Assembly (NCBI GenBank): GCA_023230565.1
Contig: JALNXD010000038.1
Coordinates: 1 to 29,458 of the forward strand
Length of the DNA stretch: 29,458 bases
Reading direction: 5' to 3'
Source: Syntrophales bacterium
Lineage (GTDB): Bacteria; Desulfobacterota; Syntrophia; Syntrophales; UBA2210
Notes under the pieces: generated by a model
Told to the model about the DNA's origin: nothing
The model's database searches: none
Seen by the model: the letters and a program-made list of their open reading frames with translations, nothing else
Program-made: the position numbers and the translations under genes
In this document: piece by piece, positions 6,866 to 15,623 of the stretch
Position numbering within the stretch: the stretch's first letter is position 1
Layout of the letters: every line of letters starts with the position of its first letter

Positions 6866-9520
6866 TTAATCCAGAATTTCCCGTATTTTGCTCGACAATT
6901 TGGAAATATTGAACGGCTTCTGGATAAAACCGCTGCATCCACGCCTGATAATTTCTTGAGCTTCACCATCTGCACTGAATCCGCTTGAAAGAAGCACTTT
7001 CGCGTTTTTGTCTATCAATTTAATTCTGTCAAAAACCTCTCCGCCGCTCATATGCGGCATTATCATATCGAGAATAACCAGGTCCACACATTCCTGGTTC
7101 TGTCTGTAAACTCTTAACGCCTCCCGGCCACTTTTCGCCGTCAATATCTTGTAGCCCAGCGCAGCAAGAATTTCCATTGCGACCTCTATAATCAATTGCT
7201 CGTCATCTACCAGGAGAATTGTTTCATTTCCCCCCAAAGGTCTTTCTTTCGATACTCCTCTGTCATCCGATTTATCCTTCTCGAAAGATGGCAAATATAT
7301 ACGGAATACAGTCCCTTTGCCTTTTTCGGAATCAATCACGATGAAACCGTCATGATTTTTAATTATTCCGTATGCCGATGCCATTCCAAGACCGCTTCCT
7401 CGGCTTACCTTTGTGGTAAAAAAAGGTTCGAATATGTGCTTTTTTGTTTCCTTATCCATTCCCTCTCCGGTGTCGGAAATGTTTATCTGAATATATCTTC
7501 CGGGCTTTGCACCGAACGACCGGACATCTTCATCCGACAAGAAGCAATTGCATGTTTCGACTTTTAATTCACCGCCCCCCGGCATAGCCTGCCAGGCATT
7601 GACATACATGTTCATGAACACCTGTTCCATCTGGCTTTGATCGACCGCTGCAATCCAAAGATCCTGCTGAAACGATTTGCGGATTTTAATATCCTTTCTC
7701 GTTTTTTCAAAAAAATTGAGGGTTATTTCGAGTATATTATTGATATTTATTCTTTTTATTTCATATTTACCTTCCCGCGCAAAACCCAGAAGCTGTTTTG
7801 TAAGCTCTGCCCCTTCATCAATTTGATGTTCGATATTTTTCAGCCGCCGGTAGTGAGGATGATTCGGATTCAGATCCATAAGCATAAGCGATGTATTGCC
7901 CTGGATTCCCATAAGCAGATTGTTGAAATTGTGGGCAATACCCCCTGCAAGAGTACCGATGGCTTCCATCTTTTGCGCTTGAAGATATTTGTTTTCCAAC
8001 TGCTTGTATTCGGTAATATCTATCAGAGAAAACAAAGTTTGACGAGTTCCCGGAATAATAGTCGTGATCACATAAATGCTCCGTGTAGTGCCCGATCGGG
8101 TAATAAAACTGAATTCATCGCTTGGAGAACCGTATGCCTGGTTACTCAGAATGATTTTATGCTGTCCCATAATTCTTTTTTGCTCTTCATTCGTAAAAAA
8201 TTCAGTCCACTTCATTTTTCCTTCGATTTCGTTCCGGGAATAACCTGAAAGCTTTTCAAATTCTCCGCCTGCAAAAATGATTCTGTCGTTTTCTACCAGA
8301 ACTATTGCTGTACCTGTATTCTCAAGAATTGTACGGTACCTCTCTTCACTTTCGTAAAGAGCCCGCTCTTCTTTCCTTCTCTTCGTCACATCCCTGACGA
8401 TTCCTCTAAACCCAATCGGCTTGCCTGATGAGTCATGGAGAAGCGATATTTTCATTTCCCAAATCTGACGTGAATGATTTTTTATCGAAATTTCATAATC
8501 CCTCAATTCGGAAGCCCTTCCGGAACGGTAGACCTCGTTGAAAATCGCATATGTTTTTTTCGCAGTTGCGGAATCGGTATAATCACGATTATTGAGACCT
8601 ATGAGTACCTTTCGATCGAGCCCCATGATCCTGCACATGGCATCGTTTACAAAAGTGAGCGTTCCTCTCAGATCGACCTCGTAATATCCTTCATCAATAC
8701 TTTCAAGTATCGTTCGATATCGCTCCTCGCTCTTTCGAAGCGCCCTTTCAGTAAGTGTACGCCCGGTGATGTCATGGGACAGGCCTCTGAATCCGACAGG
8801 AGCGCCTTCGGAGTCTCTCCTGAGAGAAACCCGCAACTCACAGATATTGAGAAATCCATCTCTCATCATGAACTCGCAGCCGCTTATCTTTTCCGGCTGT
8901 CCGCTTGTATATATTCTGTAGAAAGTCCGACGCAACCTCCTGATCGTAGCAGGCAGTGAGTAGCTTTGAAAGTTCATGCCCAGTATTTCATCGGGAGTCA
9001 TGCCCGCGTTTTTGCAAATCCAGCTGTTTACGAAAACAAAATTTCCCTTAAGATCGGTTTCAAAATAACCCTCCTCAATTTCTTCCAGTATGGTTTTATA
9101 CTTATCTGCATTTTCCCGTGACGATTCTTCGGATTTTTTAAGTGCACTGATATCGGTAAGGAAAAAAAGAAATGCAGAATGTCCGTCCCAGATTATATTT
9201 TTGACCTTCGTTCTTATCCAAATTGCATCCCCGTTTTTATTTACCGCCCTGAATTCGGATGAAGGGGGGACTTCCATTCCGTTCATTCTCATAAGAAGGC
9301 GCTCTTTCATCAACGCCTGATCTTCGGGATGGATAAAATCGAGAGGATTTTCCCATATGGGATCCTGTTCGGAATAACCGGATAAATCTTTACCTTTCTG
9401 ATTCAAAAATACTATTTTACCATCCTGGAAAATAACAACAATTTCATCTGAGTTTTCGACTATAGAATGATATTTCGCTTCACTTTCTGTCAGATTTTTT
9501 AACATATATTCTTCGCTCAC
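6866..9520 (-). CDS. Hybrid histidine kinase with four PAS domains and a receiver
   Basis: This 884-aa protein has no transmembrane segment, so it is probably cytoplasmic. Four PAS domains lie at about 13-128, 138-255, 266-383 and 393-505. PAS2 and PAS3 look like a tandem duplication (both open YKTILE/YRTILE..EGY and end GFRG..D.T). HisKA carries His530 (GGIAHNFNNLL). The HATPase domain has VNAWQAMPGGGE, DTGEGMD and GSGLGMASAYG. The C-terminal receiver has phospho-acceptor D818 (VILDMIMPHMSGG). The start codon is GTG, preceded by a GAGG about 9 bases upstream. No response regulator is adjacent, so the output is unknown; a phosphotransfer or orphan regulator elsewhere is likely. Repeated PAS domains often bind haem, flavin or small ligands, but no diagnostic residue can be assigned here. 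Confidence 0.95.
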   Translation of the reverse strand: MSEEYMLKNLTESEAKYHSIVENSDEIVVIFQDGKIVFLNQKGKDLSGYSEQDPIWENPLDFIHPEDQALMKERLLMRMNGMEVPPSSEFRAVNKNGDAIWIRTKVKNIIWDGHSAFLFFLTDISALKKSEESSRENADKYKTILEEIEEGYFETDLKGNFVFVNSWICKNAGMTPDEILGMNFQSYSLPATIRRLRRTFYRIYTSGQPEKISGCEFMMRDGFLNICELRVSLRRDSEGAPVGFRGLSHDITGRTLTERALRKSEERYRTILESIDEGYYEVDLRGTLTFVNDAMCRIMGLDRKVLIGLNNRDYTDSATAKKTYAIFNEVYRSGRASELRDYEISIKNHSRQIWEMKISLLHDSSGKPIGFRGIVRDVTKRRKEERALYESEERYRTILENTGTAIVLVENDRIIFAGGEFEKLSGYSRNEIEGKMKWTEFFTNEEQKRIMGQHKIILSNQAYGSPSDEFSFITRSGTTRSIYVITTIIPGTRQTLFSLIDITEYKQLENKYLQAQKMEAIGTLAGGIAHNFNNLLMGIQGNTSLMLMDLNPNHPHYRRLKNIEHQIDEGAELTKQLLGFAREGKYEIKRININNILEITLNFFEKTRKDIKIRKSFQQDLWIAAVDQSQMEQVFMNMYVNAWQAMPGGGELKVETCNCFLSDEDVRSFGAKPGRYIQINISDTGEGMDKETKKHIFEPFFTTKVSRGSGLGMASAYGIIKNHDGFIVIDSEKGKGTVFRIYLPSFEKDKSDDRGVSKERPLGGNETILLVDDEQLIIEVAMEILAALGYKILTAKSGREALRVYRQNQECVDLVILDMIMPHMSGGEVFDRIKLIDKNAKVLLSSGFSADGEAQEIIRRGCSGFIQKPFNISKLSSKIREILD

Positions 9521-10003
9521 CGATGTGATCCTCGAAATCCAATTTTTTTCTTGCTTTCTATCGAGTCATATACCTGCAAATAAAAATTGCCTTTCATCTG
9601 TTTTACATTTCAACATGACTTATAACTCTGGGGTCACTTTCAGGATGAGGCAGGGTTCAGATGTATTACATGTATCGGATAACCGGACGAAATTAAAACT
9701 GCCCTCTATTACAGATAAAATTTTTATTCAAGAATTTTTTCTCATTTTCCATACATTAACGAAAAAGATTTCCTTTCAATTATCTGGACTTGTAATGACA
9801 ATCATAGTATGGCTTCGTACGTACGTTGCGAAAGCCCATGCCTTCTCCATTTACGGGCATGAGGTTTTGACCGCGAATCAGCTGTGTTTCGGATACCATG
9901 CCGTTGACACAAAGCGCCCGCCCCATCTGAGTCTGAGCTGCCACGCGTAAGTATACCGGCACAGTTTCGTGAGACGATGCATAGAAAATGAAAGGAAAAC
10001 TTA
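9521..10003. other. Noncoding gap carrying a repeat copy (483 bp)
   Basis: I found no supported gene. An open frame exists at 9525-9950 (+), but its product resembles nothing and lacks a ribosome-binding site. The right half contains one copy of a 60-bp element that recurs at 28064-28126 (see repeats). Confidence 0.6.
9844..9907. repeat. Dispersed 60-bp repeat, copy 1
   Basis: It shares the core ACCGCGAATCAGCTGTGTTT and its flanks with the copy at 28064-28126, with only a handful of differences over about 63 bases. GGCATG near one end and CATGCC near the other are complementary, and an inner CCG/CGG pair can stack, so both copies can form a stem enclosing a CAGCTG palindrome. Each copy lies upstream of a rightward gene. 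Function unknown. Confidence 0.75.
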
Positions 10004-11074
10004 ATGACAGGAAGCCTCATATTTAGAGCAGGGAATAAGGCATTTGTAAGAATCAGGAAGGAAGGATTGTCAGAGAATATGGTAAATGTGATCGCGGGAG
10101 CGGCCGGCGGTCCAAAATATCTGGTGCTCACCGGACTCGATCGTTTTATTTTTTCCTCATGGCTCACTTCAAGAAAAAAGCCTCTCTTCCTTTTGGGATC
10201 TTCGATAGGAGCCTGGCGATTTGCAGCTGCTTCCCAAAACAACCCGCTCGAAGCACTGAAATGTTTTGAAACACATTATATCAGGCAACGTTACAGCGAC
10301 AGACCGTCAGCTCTGGATATTACCTGTAAAAGCAGAGAAATACTCGATTCGTTTCTCACAGCTGAAGCAGTCCGGGACGTATTGAAACATCCATATCTCA
10401 GGCTTTCGATACTGGCGGTCAGATCTAAATGGCCGCTTACGAGTGACAATAAACTTCTTCTTTTACCAGGTATAGCGGTATCTGCGCTCGGCAACTTACT
10501 GTGTCGACGGTTTCTCGGCTTCTTTTTCGAGCGAGTTCTTTTCTACGATCCCAGAGATCTTCCCCCTTTTTTTGACATTTCAGACTTTCCCACTCGCAAA
10601 GTTCCTTTAGCGCCGGAAAATTTTAAAGCCGTAGTTATGGCATCGGGATCAATTCCCATTGTTATGCAAAGTGTAAAAATTCCGGGTGATTCTGAAGGCG
10701 TATACCGGGATGGCGGCATCATTGACTACCATATCGATATCCCTTATTTACAGGAGAAAAGCCGCGAGAAAATAATATTATACCCGCACTATGGAAAAAA
10801 GATTATCCCCGGGTGGTTTGATAAAAAGTTGATTTGGAGAAAACCGCTGAACATGGAAAATGTGCTTCTTCTCCATCCTTCAGATAATTTCATCTCAAAG
10901 CTCCCCTATGGAAAGATTCCGGAACGAAATGATTTTTACCTTTTCAAAGGGAAAGACCGGGAAAGAATTACCTACTGGCGAAACGTTGTCGACCGAAGCC
11001 GCTTTCTGGCAGAAGATTTCATTGAAACCATAGAAAGAGGGAATATCGCAGATCTCGTCGCGCCTCTCGATTAA
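10004..11074 (+). CDS. Patatin-like phospholipase family protein
   Basis: This 356-aa protein shows the patatin signature. The Gly-rich oxyanion segment is AGAAGGPKYL (residues 31-40), the nucleophile elbow is GSSIG (65-69, Ser67), and the catalytic Asp is in YRDGGIIDYHID (Asp236). This Ser-Asp dyad family hydrolyses lipid acyl esters; the natural substrate here is unknown. There is no signal peptide, so it is probably cytoplasmic or membrane-associated. AAAGGA lies just before the ATG. The next gene, 79 bases downstream, encodes an acyl-CoA synthetase alpha subunit. Released fatty acid could in principle be handled there, but a candidate promoter between the two argues against strict coupling. 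Confidence 0.85.
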   Translation: MTGSLIFRAGNKAFVRIRKEGLSENMVNVIAGAAGGPKYLVLTGLDRFIFSSWLTSRKKPLFLLGSSIGAWRFAAASQNNPLEALKCFETHYIRQRYSDRPSALDITCKSREILDSFLTAEAVRDVLKHPYLRLSILAVRSKWPLTSDNKLLLLPGIAVSALGNLLCRRFLGFFFERVLFYDPRDLPPFFDISDFPTRKVPLAPENFKAVVMASGSIPIVMQSVKIPGDSEGVYRDGGIIDYHIDIPYLQEKSREKIILYPHYGKKIIPGWFDKKLIWRKPLNMENVLLLHPSDNFISKLPYGKIPERNDFYLFKGKDRERITYWRNVVDRSRFLAEDFIETIERGNIADLVAPLD

Positions 11075-11081
11075 ATACTCC

Positions 11082-11110
11082 TTGACTTAGCATGCATCCT
11101 GCATTTATGT
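11082..11110 (+). promoter_or_regulatory. Possible sigma-70 promoter
   Basis: TTGACT (11082-11087), a 17-base spacer, then TTATGT (11105-11110) sits in the 79-base gap ahead of the acyl-CoA synthetase gene. The -35 is good and the -10 is weak. Confidence 0.35.
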
Positions 11111-11153
11111 TCCTAAGACCTAAATTTGCACAGCATTCAAAAGGGGGAAGCAC

Positions 11154-12545
11154 ATGCGGTCTGTTCGTGAAGTAATGGAATCAAAAAGTATTGCCATATT
11201 CGGCGCTTCCGAGGATCCTTTGAAACCGGGAGCAATGCTGATCGAATCTCTGAAAAAAACAGGTTTCAAAGGCCGTATAGCAGGAATAAATCCGAGAGGA
11301 GGCTCTTTTCAGGGTGTCACCCTCTATCCGAAGCTTCACGATGTACCTTTCGATATCGATCTGGCTACTATGATAATTCCTCCCAAAGCTGTTCCCGGAG
11401 CTCTCCGGGACTGCGCCCGAAAGGGAATCAAGGGTGTAGTAATCTCATCGGAGGGATTTGCGGAATCGGGCGAAAGCGGAAAGGCAATACAAGATGAAGT
11501 AAAATCGATATTGCGATCGGCAAATATCCGCGGGTTCGGACCTAATACACTTGGAATAGTAAATAACGAAACAGGTTTGCTGACATCCTATTTTGCAAAT
11601 GAGCAAATGGCAAGCCCCGGCTCGGTGGGTTTTGTGTCCCAGTCGGGTATATTTGTCGGTGCTCTTCTGATGTACATGAGTTCCTTCCCTGTATACAGGA
11701 TATCAAAAGGTCTCGGTCTCGGGAATAAGGTGGATGTGGACGAAAGTGAAGCTCTCGAATACCTGGCAGAAGACAGCACTACTAATATCATAGGAATGTA
11801 CCTTGAAGATTTTCGAGCGGGAAGGCATTTTCTCGAAGCAGCCAGAAAAGCGGTTCTCAGGAAACCCGTCCTGCTTATGAAAGGAGGGCGTACCGCAGCA
11901 GGAAGTGCAGCAACAGCCTCACATACGGCAAGCCTGGCAGTCGATGATGCGGTCCTTAACGGGTGCCTTAGCCAGACCGGCATTATCCGGGTGAAGAAAA
12001 TTGACGAACTTATGGCAACGATAATGGGCTTTCAATGGGCTCCCCTGCCAAAAGGAAACAGAATCGCGTTAGTGAGTTTCAGCGGCGCCCAGGCAATAAT
12101 GAGCATCGATCAGGCTGCCGAAGAGGGACTTGCAATGGCGAGCTTTAGCCCTGCAACACATGAAAGACTCTCCGGTGTTATCGCAAATTATCCGAAAAGG
12201 AAAAACCCTGTCGACACCTACCCTGATATGAATATCCATGGATTCGAAAAAACTTCAAAGGAAATCTTCGAAGCCCTTTTTGATGATGAAGGAGTAGATG
12301 GAATTTTTTTCATATCCTTTGCCGCATATGGCACCGAAATGCTGGAACCGCTTGTCGATTTGATTAAAGAAAAGGGGAATAAACCGGTTTTCTTTTCCTT
12401 TTTGGGAGGTGCACAAGAATCCGCCCTCTCTCGGGCATATTTGATGGATAATCACATTCCGGCGTTTGACTTTCCTGAAACGGGGATTCAGGTTTTTTCC
12501 CGCATGTGGCAATACGCTAAATTAAAATCAACAGCTGAATCGTAA
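11154..12545 (+). CDS. ADP-forming acetate/acyl-CoA synthetase, alpha subunit
   Basis: This 463-aa protein has an N-terminal CoA-binding Rossmann domain (SIAIFGASEDPLKPG at about 11-25, then a GINPRGG motif). Two succinyl-CoA-ligase-like domains follow. The phospho-histidine is in SHTASLA at His257, the same number as in the archaeal ADP-forming acetyl-CoA synthetase alpha chain. The family converts acyl-CoA, ADP and Pi to acid, CoA and ATP, often as the energy-yielding step of fermentation or amino-acid degradation. The ATP-grasp (beta) part is neither fused (the fused form is about 700 aa) nor next door, so it must be encoded elsewhere if the enzyme is active. GGGGGA precedes the ATG. Its end overlaps the convergent HAD-like gene by 18 bases. 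Confidence 0.88.
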   Translation: MRSVREVMESKSIAIFGASEDPLKPGAMLIESLKKTGFKGRIAGINPRGGSFQGVTLYPKLHDVPFDIDLATMIIPPKAVPGALRDCARKGIKGVVISSEGFAESGESGKAIQDEVKSILRSANIRGFGPNTLGIVNNETGLLTSYFANEQMASPGSVGFVSQSGIFVGALLMYMSSFPVYRISKGLGLGNKVDVDESEALEYLAEDSTTNIIGMYLEDFRAGRHFLEAARKAVLRKPVLLMKGGRTAAGSAATASHTASLAVDDAVLNGCLSQTGIIRVKKIDELMATIMGFQWAPLPKGNRIALVSFSGAQAIMSIDQAAEEGLAMASFSPATHERLSGVIANYPKRKNPVDTYPDMNIHGFEKTSKEIFEALFDDEGVDGIFFISFAAYGTEMLEPLVDLIKEKGNKPVFFSFLGGAQESALSRAYLMDNHIPAFDFPETGIQVFSRMWQYAKLKSTAES

Positions 12546-13415
12546 TTCAGACAAAAATTCATACTTTTCTTCTACCATTTCAATCAGCTCTTTTACTGTA
12601 AACGTTGGCATCCTTTCTGTTTGGCCGCAATTTTTCTCTTCATCACCCATTTGAACCAAAAACGCAATTTCCGTTACCCGGGAGCCGAATACGGAACTCA
12701 AAGAAGCTATCATATCACTCTTGCGCCTTTTCACACATTGAAGTCGATTGTAGGAACTTTCGGATGATTCATTATATCCGAAATCGTCAACAAGCAATAT
12801 TTTTCCTTTTGATTCAGGTACCTTTAGCGCTACGGATTCCCAGAATCGCCTGTCGGATTTATGAAAACCAAGTTCAGCAGAGTTGGCAATATAAAAGAAC
12901 TCTTTATCCGTACTCCGGGGTACCGTTTCCCCGGATATGGATAGAGCTTCAATATCAATACGGGAAAGCTCTTCTATTATCACGTGTGTGGCTTCGATGT
13001 AATGATCTGTCGCAATAATCACCAATGTGCCGGGATCTTTTGCAAATAAACGAAGCAAATGTTTCCACCTTTCATCAATTCTGCATGAATCGAAATAGCG
13101 GGAAGTAAAACGGGACAGCGCGTCTGCAATTTCTTTCTGCCGCACAGGTCCTGATCGTTTTAACAAACCATGCAATCTTTTCAAGAGCACCGTATGGTAG
13201 CCTGCCCTGGTCGTGCTGCCTTCTTCCCAGGCAGGATTGACCATTTCATTCCAGAAAAAGCGTGCACCCCTTACGCCAAAGTCAGCAAGCCCCGATGTGA
13301 CAAGTTCTTCTTCCAATCTGCCGGACTTCCCGAATTCAGTACACATTAAACTGAGGGTTCCCGAGTAATCCAGGACAATTATTGTCACCGCTGCATTTTC
13401 CGGCTTGCAATTCAT
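12528..13415 (-). CDS. HAD-like hydrolase of unknown substrate at the end of the thiamine operon
   Basis: This protein is about 295 aa. HAD-type motifs are present: motif I IVLDYSGTLS with the nucleophile Asp, motif II IIATDHY, a motif III Lys in GFHKSDRRFW, and motif IV LLVDDFGYNESS. The usual second Asp of DxD is Ser, which is unlike typical phosphatases, so activity is uncertain. The start is unclear: I chose the ATG at 13415, while an in-frame TTG at 13424 is also possible, and neither has a clear ribosome-binding site. It begins about 30 bases after the thiC stop and is probably co-transcribed. A thiamine-phosphate phosphatase role would fit the operon, which has a thiamine pyrophosphokinase but no ThiL. 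That is a hypothesis from context only. Confidence 0.7.
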   Translation of the reverse strand: MNCKPENAAVTIIVLDYSGTLSLMCTEFGKSGRLEEELVTSGLADFGVRGARFFWNEMVNPAWEEGSTTRAGYHTVLLKRLHGLLKRSGPVRQKEIADALSRFTSRYFDSCRIDERWKHLLRLFAKDPGTLVIIATDHYIEATHVIIEELSRIDIEALSISGETVPRSTDKEFFYIANSAELGFHKSDRRFWESVALKVPESKGKILLVDDFGYNESSESSYNRLQCVKRRKSDMIASLSSVFGSRVTEIAFLVQMGDEEKNCGQTERMPTFTVKELIEMVEEKYEFLSELRFSC

Positions 13416-13448
13416 GGTATTCAACGGGTACCGGCAGATACTACTTTC

Positions 13449-14735
13449 TTATAAATTTTTTGCCTTTTTCTTTCCCAATCTGATTGCGCAGAATTCACCG
13501 CACATTGTGCAGCCTTCATCGGCTGCCGTTTTGCTTCTTTGCAGAAGTGCTCCCGCCTTTTCAGGATCGATTGCCTCTCTGATCTGCCCCTCCCAATCGA
13601 AAGTACTTCGAAACCGGGCCATTGCCTCATCCCGTTCGATGGCTCCCGGGTATTCTTTTGCAAGATCAGCAATATGAGCTGCTATCCTGGTCGCAATAAC
13701 TCCTTCTTTCACATCTTCAAGGGTGGGCAGTTTGAGATGCTCGGCCGCCGTAACATAACAAAGAAAGTCTGCACCTGCCGCACCGGCAAGCGCTCCTCCG
13801 ATAGCTGACGTGATATGGTCGTAACCGGGTGCAATATCGGAGGGAAGAGGTCCAAGCACGTAAAAGGGAGCACTTCTGCAGATTCGCTTCTGCAACGCCA
13901 CATTCGCCTCTATTGCTTTCAAAGGCACATGCCCCGGTCCTTCGATCATTACCTGCACCCCTTTTTCCTGTGCCCGCTTTGTTAATTCGCCCAGGAGAAT
14001 CAATTCCTGAATCTGGCCCCGATCAGTTGCATCTGCGATGCATCCGGGCCGAAGGCCGTCACCGAGACTCAATACCAGGTCATAATGATTCGCGATAACC
14101 AAAAGACGGTCATAATACTCATAAAGCGGATTTTCTTTATTATTATAATCCATCCATTTTGCCAAAATGCTTCCGCCCCGGCTGACGATCCCGAGCAGTC
14201 GCCCTTCCGACTCGATCCGTTTTACACTTTCTCTCGTAACGCCACAGTGAACAGTGATAAAATCAATCCCATCGGCGCCATTCTCTTCGCAGGCTTCCAG
14301 CATATCATCGGCCGTCATTTCCACAATGGCTTTCCTTTGATCGAGGGCGAAAGTCGCTGCCTGATAAATCGGAACCGTACCCACAGGAACCGCCGATGCC
14401 CTGATTACTTCTTTCCGCATCCGGCGGACATCTCCACCCGTAGACAGATCCATGACCGCGTCGGCACCTGCGGATGCCGCAATTTTCACTTTCGCAAGTT
14501 CAAGATCATAATCCACACAGTCCCTTGATGTTCCGACATTTGCATTCACTTTTGTGCGCAAGCCCTTTCCAATCGCACAGGGTTCCACATTTTTATGATT
14601 GCTGTTTCGAACGATTACAATTGTTCCGCTTTCGATGCCCTTTCGTATAAATTCTTCCGAGACACCTTCCTTCAATGCGCAAAGCGCCATCTCTTCAGAT
14701 ATTATCCCTTTCCTGGCCATTTCCAACTGTGTCAT
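13449..14735 (-). CDS. thiC: Phosphomethylpyrimidine synthase ThiC (short form)
   Basis: This 428-aa enzyme turns aminoimidazole ribotide into hydroxymethylpyrimidine phosphate by radical SAM chemistry. Recognised stretches include NANVGTS, MDLSTGGD, GTVPIYQA, FITVHCGVT, SRGGS, SLGDGLRPG, EGPGHVPL and LGPLPSDIAPGYDHI. The C-terminal cluster motif is CTMCGEFC, i.e. CX2CX3C, one residue tighter than the CX2CX4C of Escherichia coli ThiC. The N-terminal domain of the roughly 630-aa long form is absent, as in many archaeal and anaerobic ThiC proteins. GGGAGA precedes the ATG. It follows thi4 by 39 bases in the TPP-riboswitch-controlled operon. Confidence 0.96.
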   Translation of the reverse strand: MTQLEMARKGIISEEMALCALKEGVSEEFIRKGIESGTIVIVRNSNHKNVEPCAIGKGLRTKVNANVGTSRDCVDYDLELAKVKIAASAGADAVMDLSTGGDVRRMRKEVIRASAVPVGTVPIYQAATFALDQRKAIVEMTADDMLEACEENGADGIDFITVHCGVTRESVKRIESEGRLLGIVSRGGSILAKWMDYNNKENPLYEYYDRLLVIANHYDLVLSLGDGLRPGCIADATDRGQIQELILLGELTKRAQEKGVQVMIEGPGHVPLKAIEANVALQKRICRSAPFYVLGPLPSDIAPGYDHITSAIGGALAGAAGADFLCYVTAAEHLKLPTLEDVKEGVIATRIAAHIADLAKEYPGAIERDEAMARFRSTFDWEGQIREAIDPEKAGALLQRSKTAADEGCTMCGEFCAIRLGKKKAKNL

Positions 14736-14774
14736 GTACTTTCTCCCTTCAAAACCCGGATGACCGCGAATACA

Positions 14775-15551
14775 TCATTCGGGCCCGGCCAGAATAAGCT
14801 CGGCTACTTTTTTCCCTGAAAGAAGCATCCCTCCGAATATCGGCCCCATTCTAGGGCCTCCAAAGGCCGCATTAGCCGCCATTCCAGCCGCATACACACC
14901 GGGGCAAATTTCTCTTGTGTTTTTGAGCGTAAGCTGCTCCGCTTTGTCCGCCCACATGGAACGCTCTCCCATTACACCACCTGTTGCGGTATCCAGTGCG
15001 ATATCGGCTTTTCTTGCAATCACCCTTAATACTTCCGTATCATGCCCTGTCGTGTCGATAATCGTATGCGCCCGCACGGATAAAGGATCTACATGAAGAC
15101 CTGCCATTTCTACCGGGGACCAGGTAATGACGAGCCCCGTCACCGCTCCTTCGCGAATAATGACATCTTCAACGCTCATGCAATTGAATATCTTTGCCCC
15201 CGCTTTCATCGCCTCTGAGCATATGGTGCACACGCTTTCCACCGAATCCGCCGTATAGTAGCCGGGTTCATATTCACGGGCTGTTATCCCGAAAAGATCC
15301 AGAATCTCTTTTCCTTCTTCCTGAACAACTATTTCATTGAACATCATGCCGCCGCCCCACATGCCTCCGCCGACACTCAGTTTTCTTTCGAAAATCGCAA
15401 CTTTTTTTCCGGCTTTTGCCAAAAAATAGGCTGCTACAAGACCGGAAGGCCCTGCCCCTACTATTGCCGTATCAACCACAGCATATTCGCTGAACTTCTC
15501 AAAAAAACGACTCGCAATAGCACGTGTGATAACTATTTCATCTAATGACAT
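14775..15551 (-). CDS. thi4: Sulfide-dependent thiazole synthase (Thi4 family)
   Basis: This 258-aa protein is a Thi4-type enzyme that makes the thiazole precursor from NAD, glycine and sulfur. The FAD/NAD-binding motif is VGAGPSGLVAAYFLAKAG (about 31-48). Further family blocks are GGGMWGGGMMFN, TTGHDTEV and the C-terminal AAFGGPRMGPIFGGMLLSG. The yeast enzyme donates sulfur from its own Cys205 in a CCMDP motif. The equivalent stretch here reads GLHVDP with His153 at that place, as in methanogen Thi4, which uses free sulfide catalytically. This fits an anaerobic, sulfide-rich life. AGGAGG lies just before the ATG. The gene replaces the thiG/thiS/thiF/thiH pathway, none of which is in this operon. 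Confidence 0.95.
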   Translation of the reverse strand: MSLDEIVITRAIASRFFEKFSEYAVVDTAIVGAGPSGLVAAYFLAKAGKKVAIFERKLSVGGGMWGGGMMFNEIVVQEEGKEILDLFGITAREYEPGYYTADSVESVCTICSEAMKAGAKIFNCMSVEDVIIREGAVTGLVITWSPVEMAGLHVDPLSVRAHTIIDTTGHDTEVLRVIARKADIALDTATGGVMGERSMWADKAEQLTLKNTREICPGVYAAGMAANAAFGGPRMGPIFGGMLLSGKKVAELILAGPE

Positions 15552-15623
15552 AAAAACCTCCTCTATTTTTGATTCCCGTTCCAGGTTTGCGATACCCGGT
15601 TTTCCCTTATTTAACTCGTTTCC

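Noticed and set aside
9525..9950. Open frame of 141 codons after the hybrid kinase
   Set aside because: It has no ribosome-binding site and no recognisable domain, has Cys/His-rich low-quality composition, and overlaps the dispersed repeat.
9780..9962. Leftward frame through repeat copy 1 that might be the tail of a gene
   Set aside because: Only about 60 codons, no recognised family, and the second copy carries a stop and frameshift; kept as a repeat only.
14760..14775. Possible third copy of the dispersed repeat (ACCGCGAAT)
   Set aside because: Only about 10 bases match and the site is at the end of the thi4 gene; chance.
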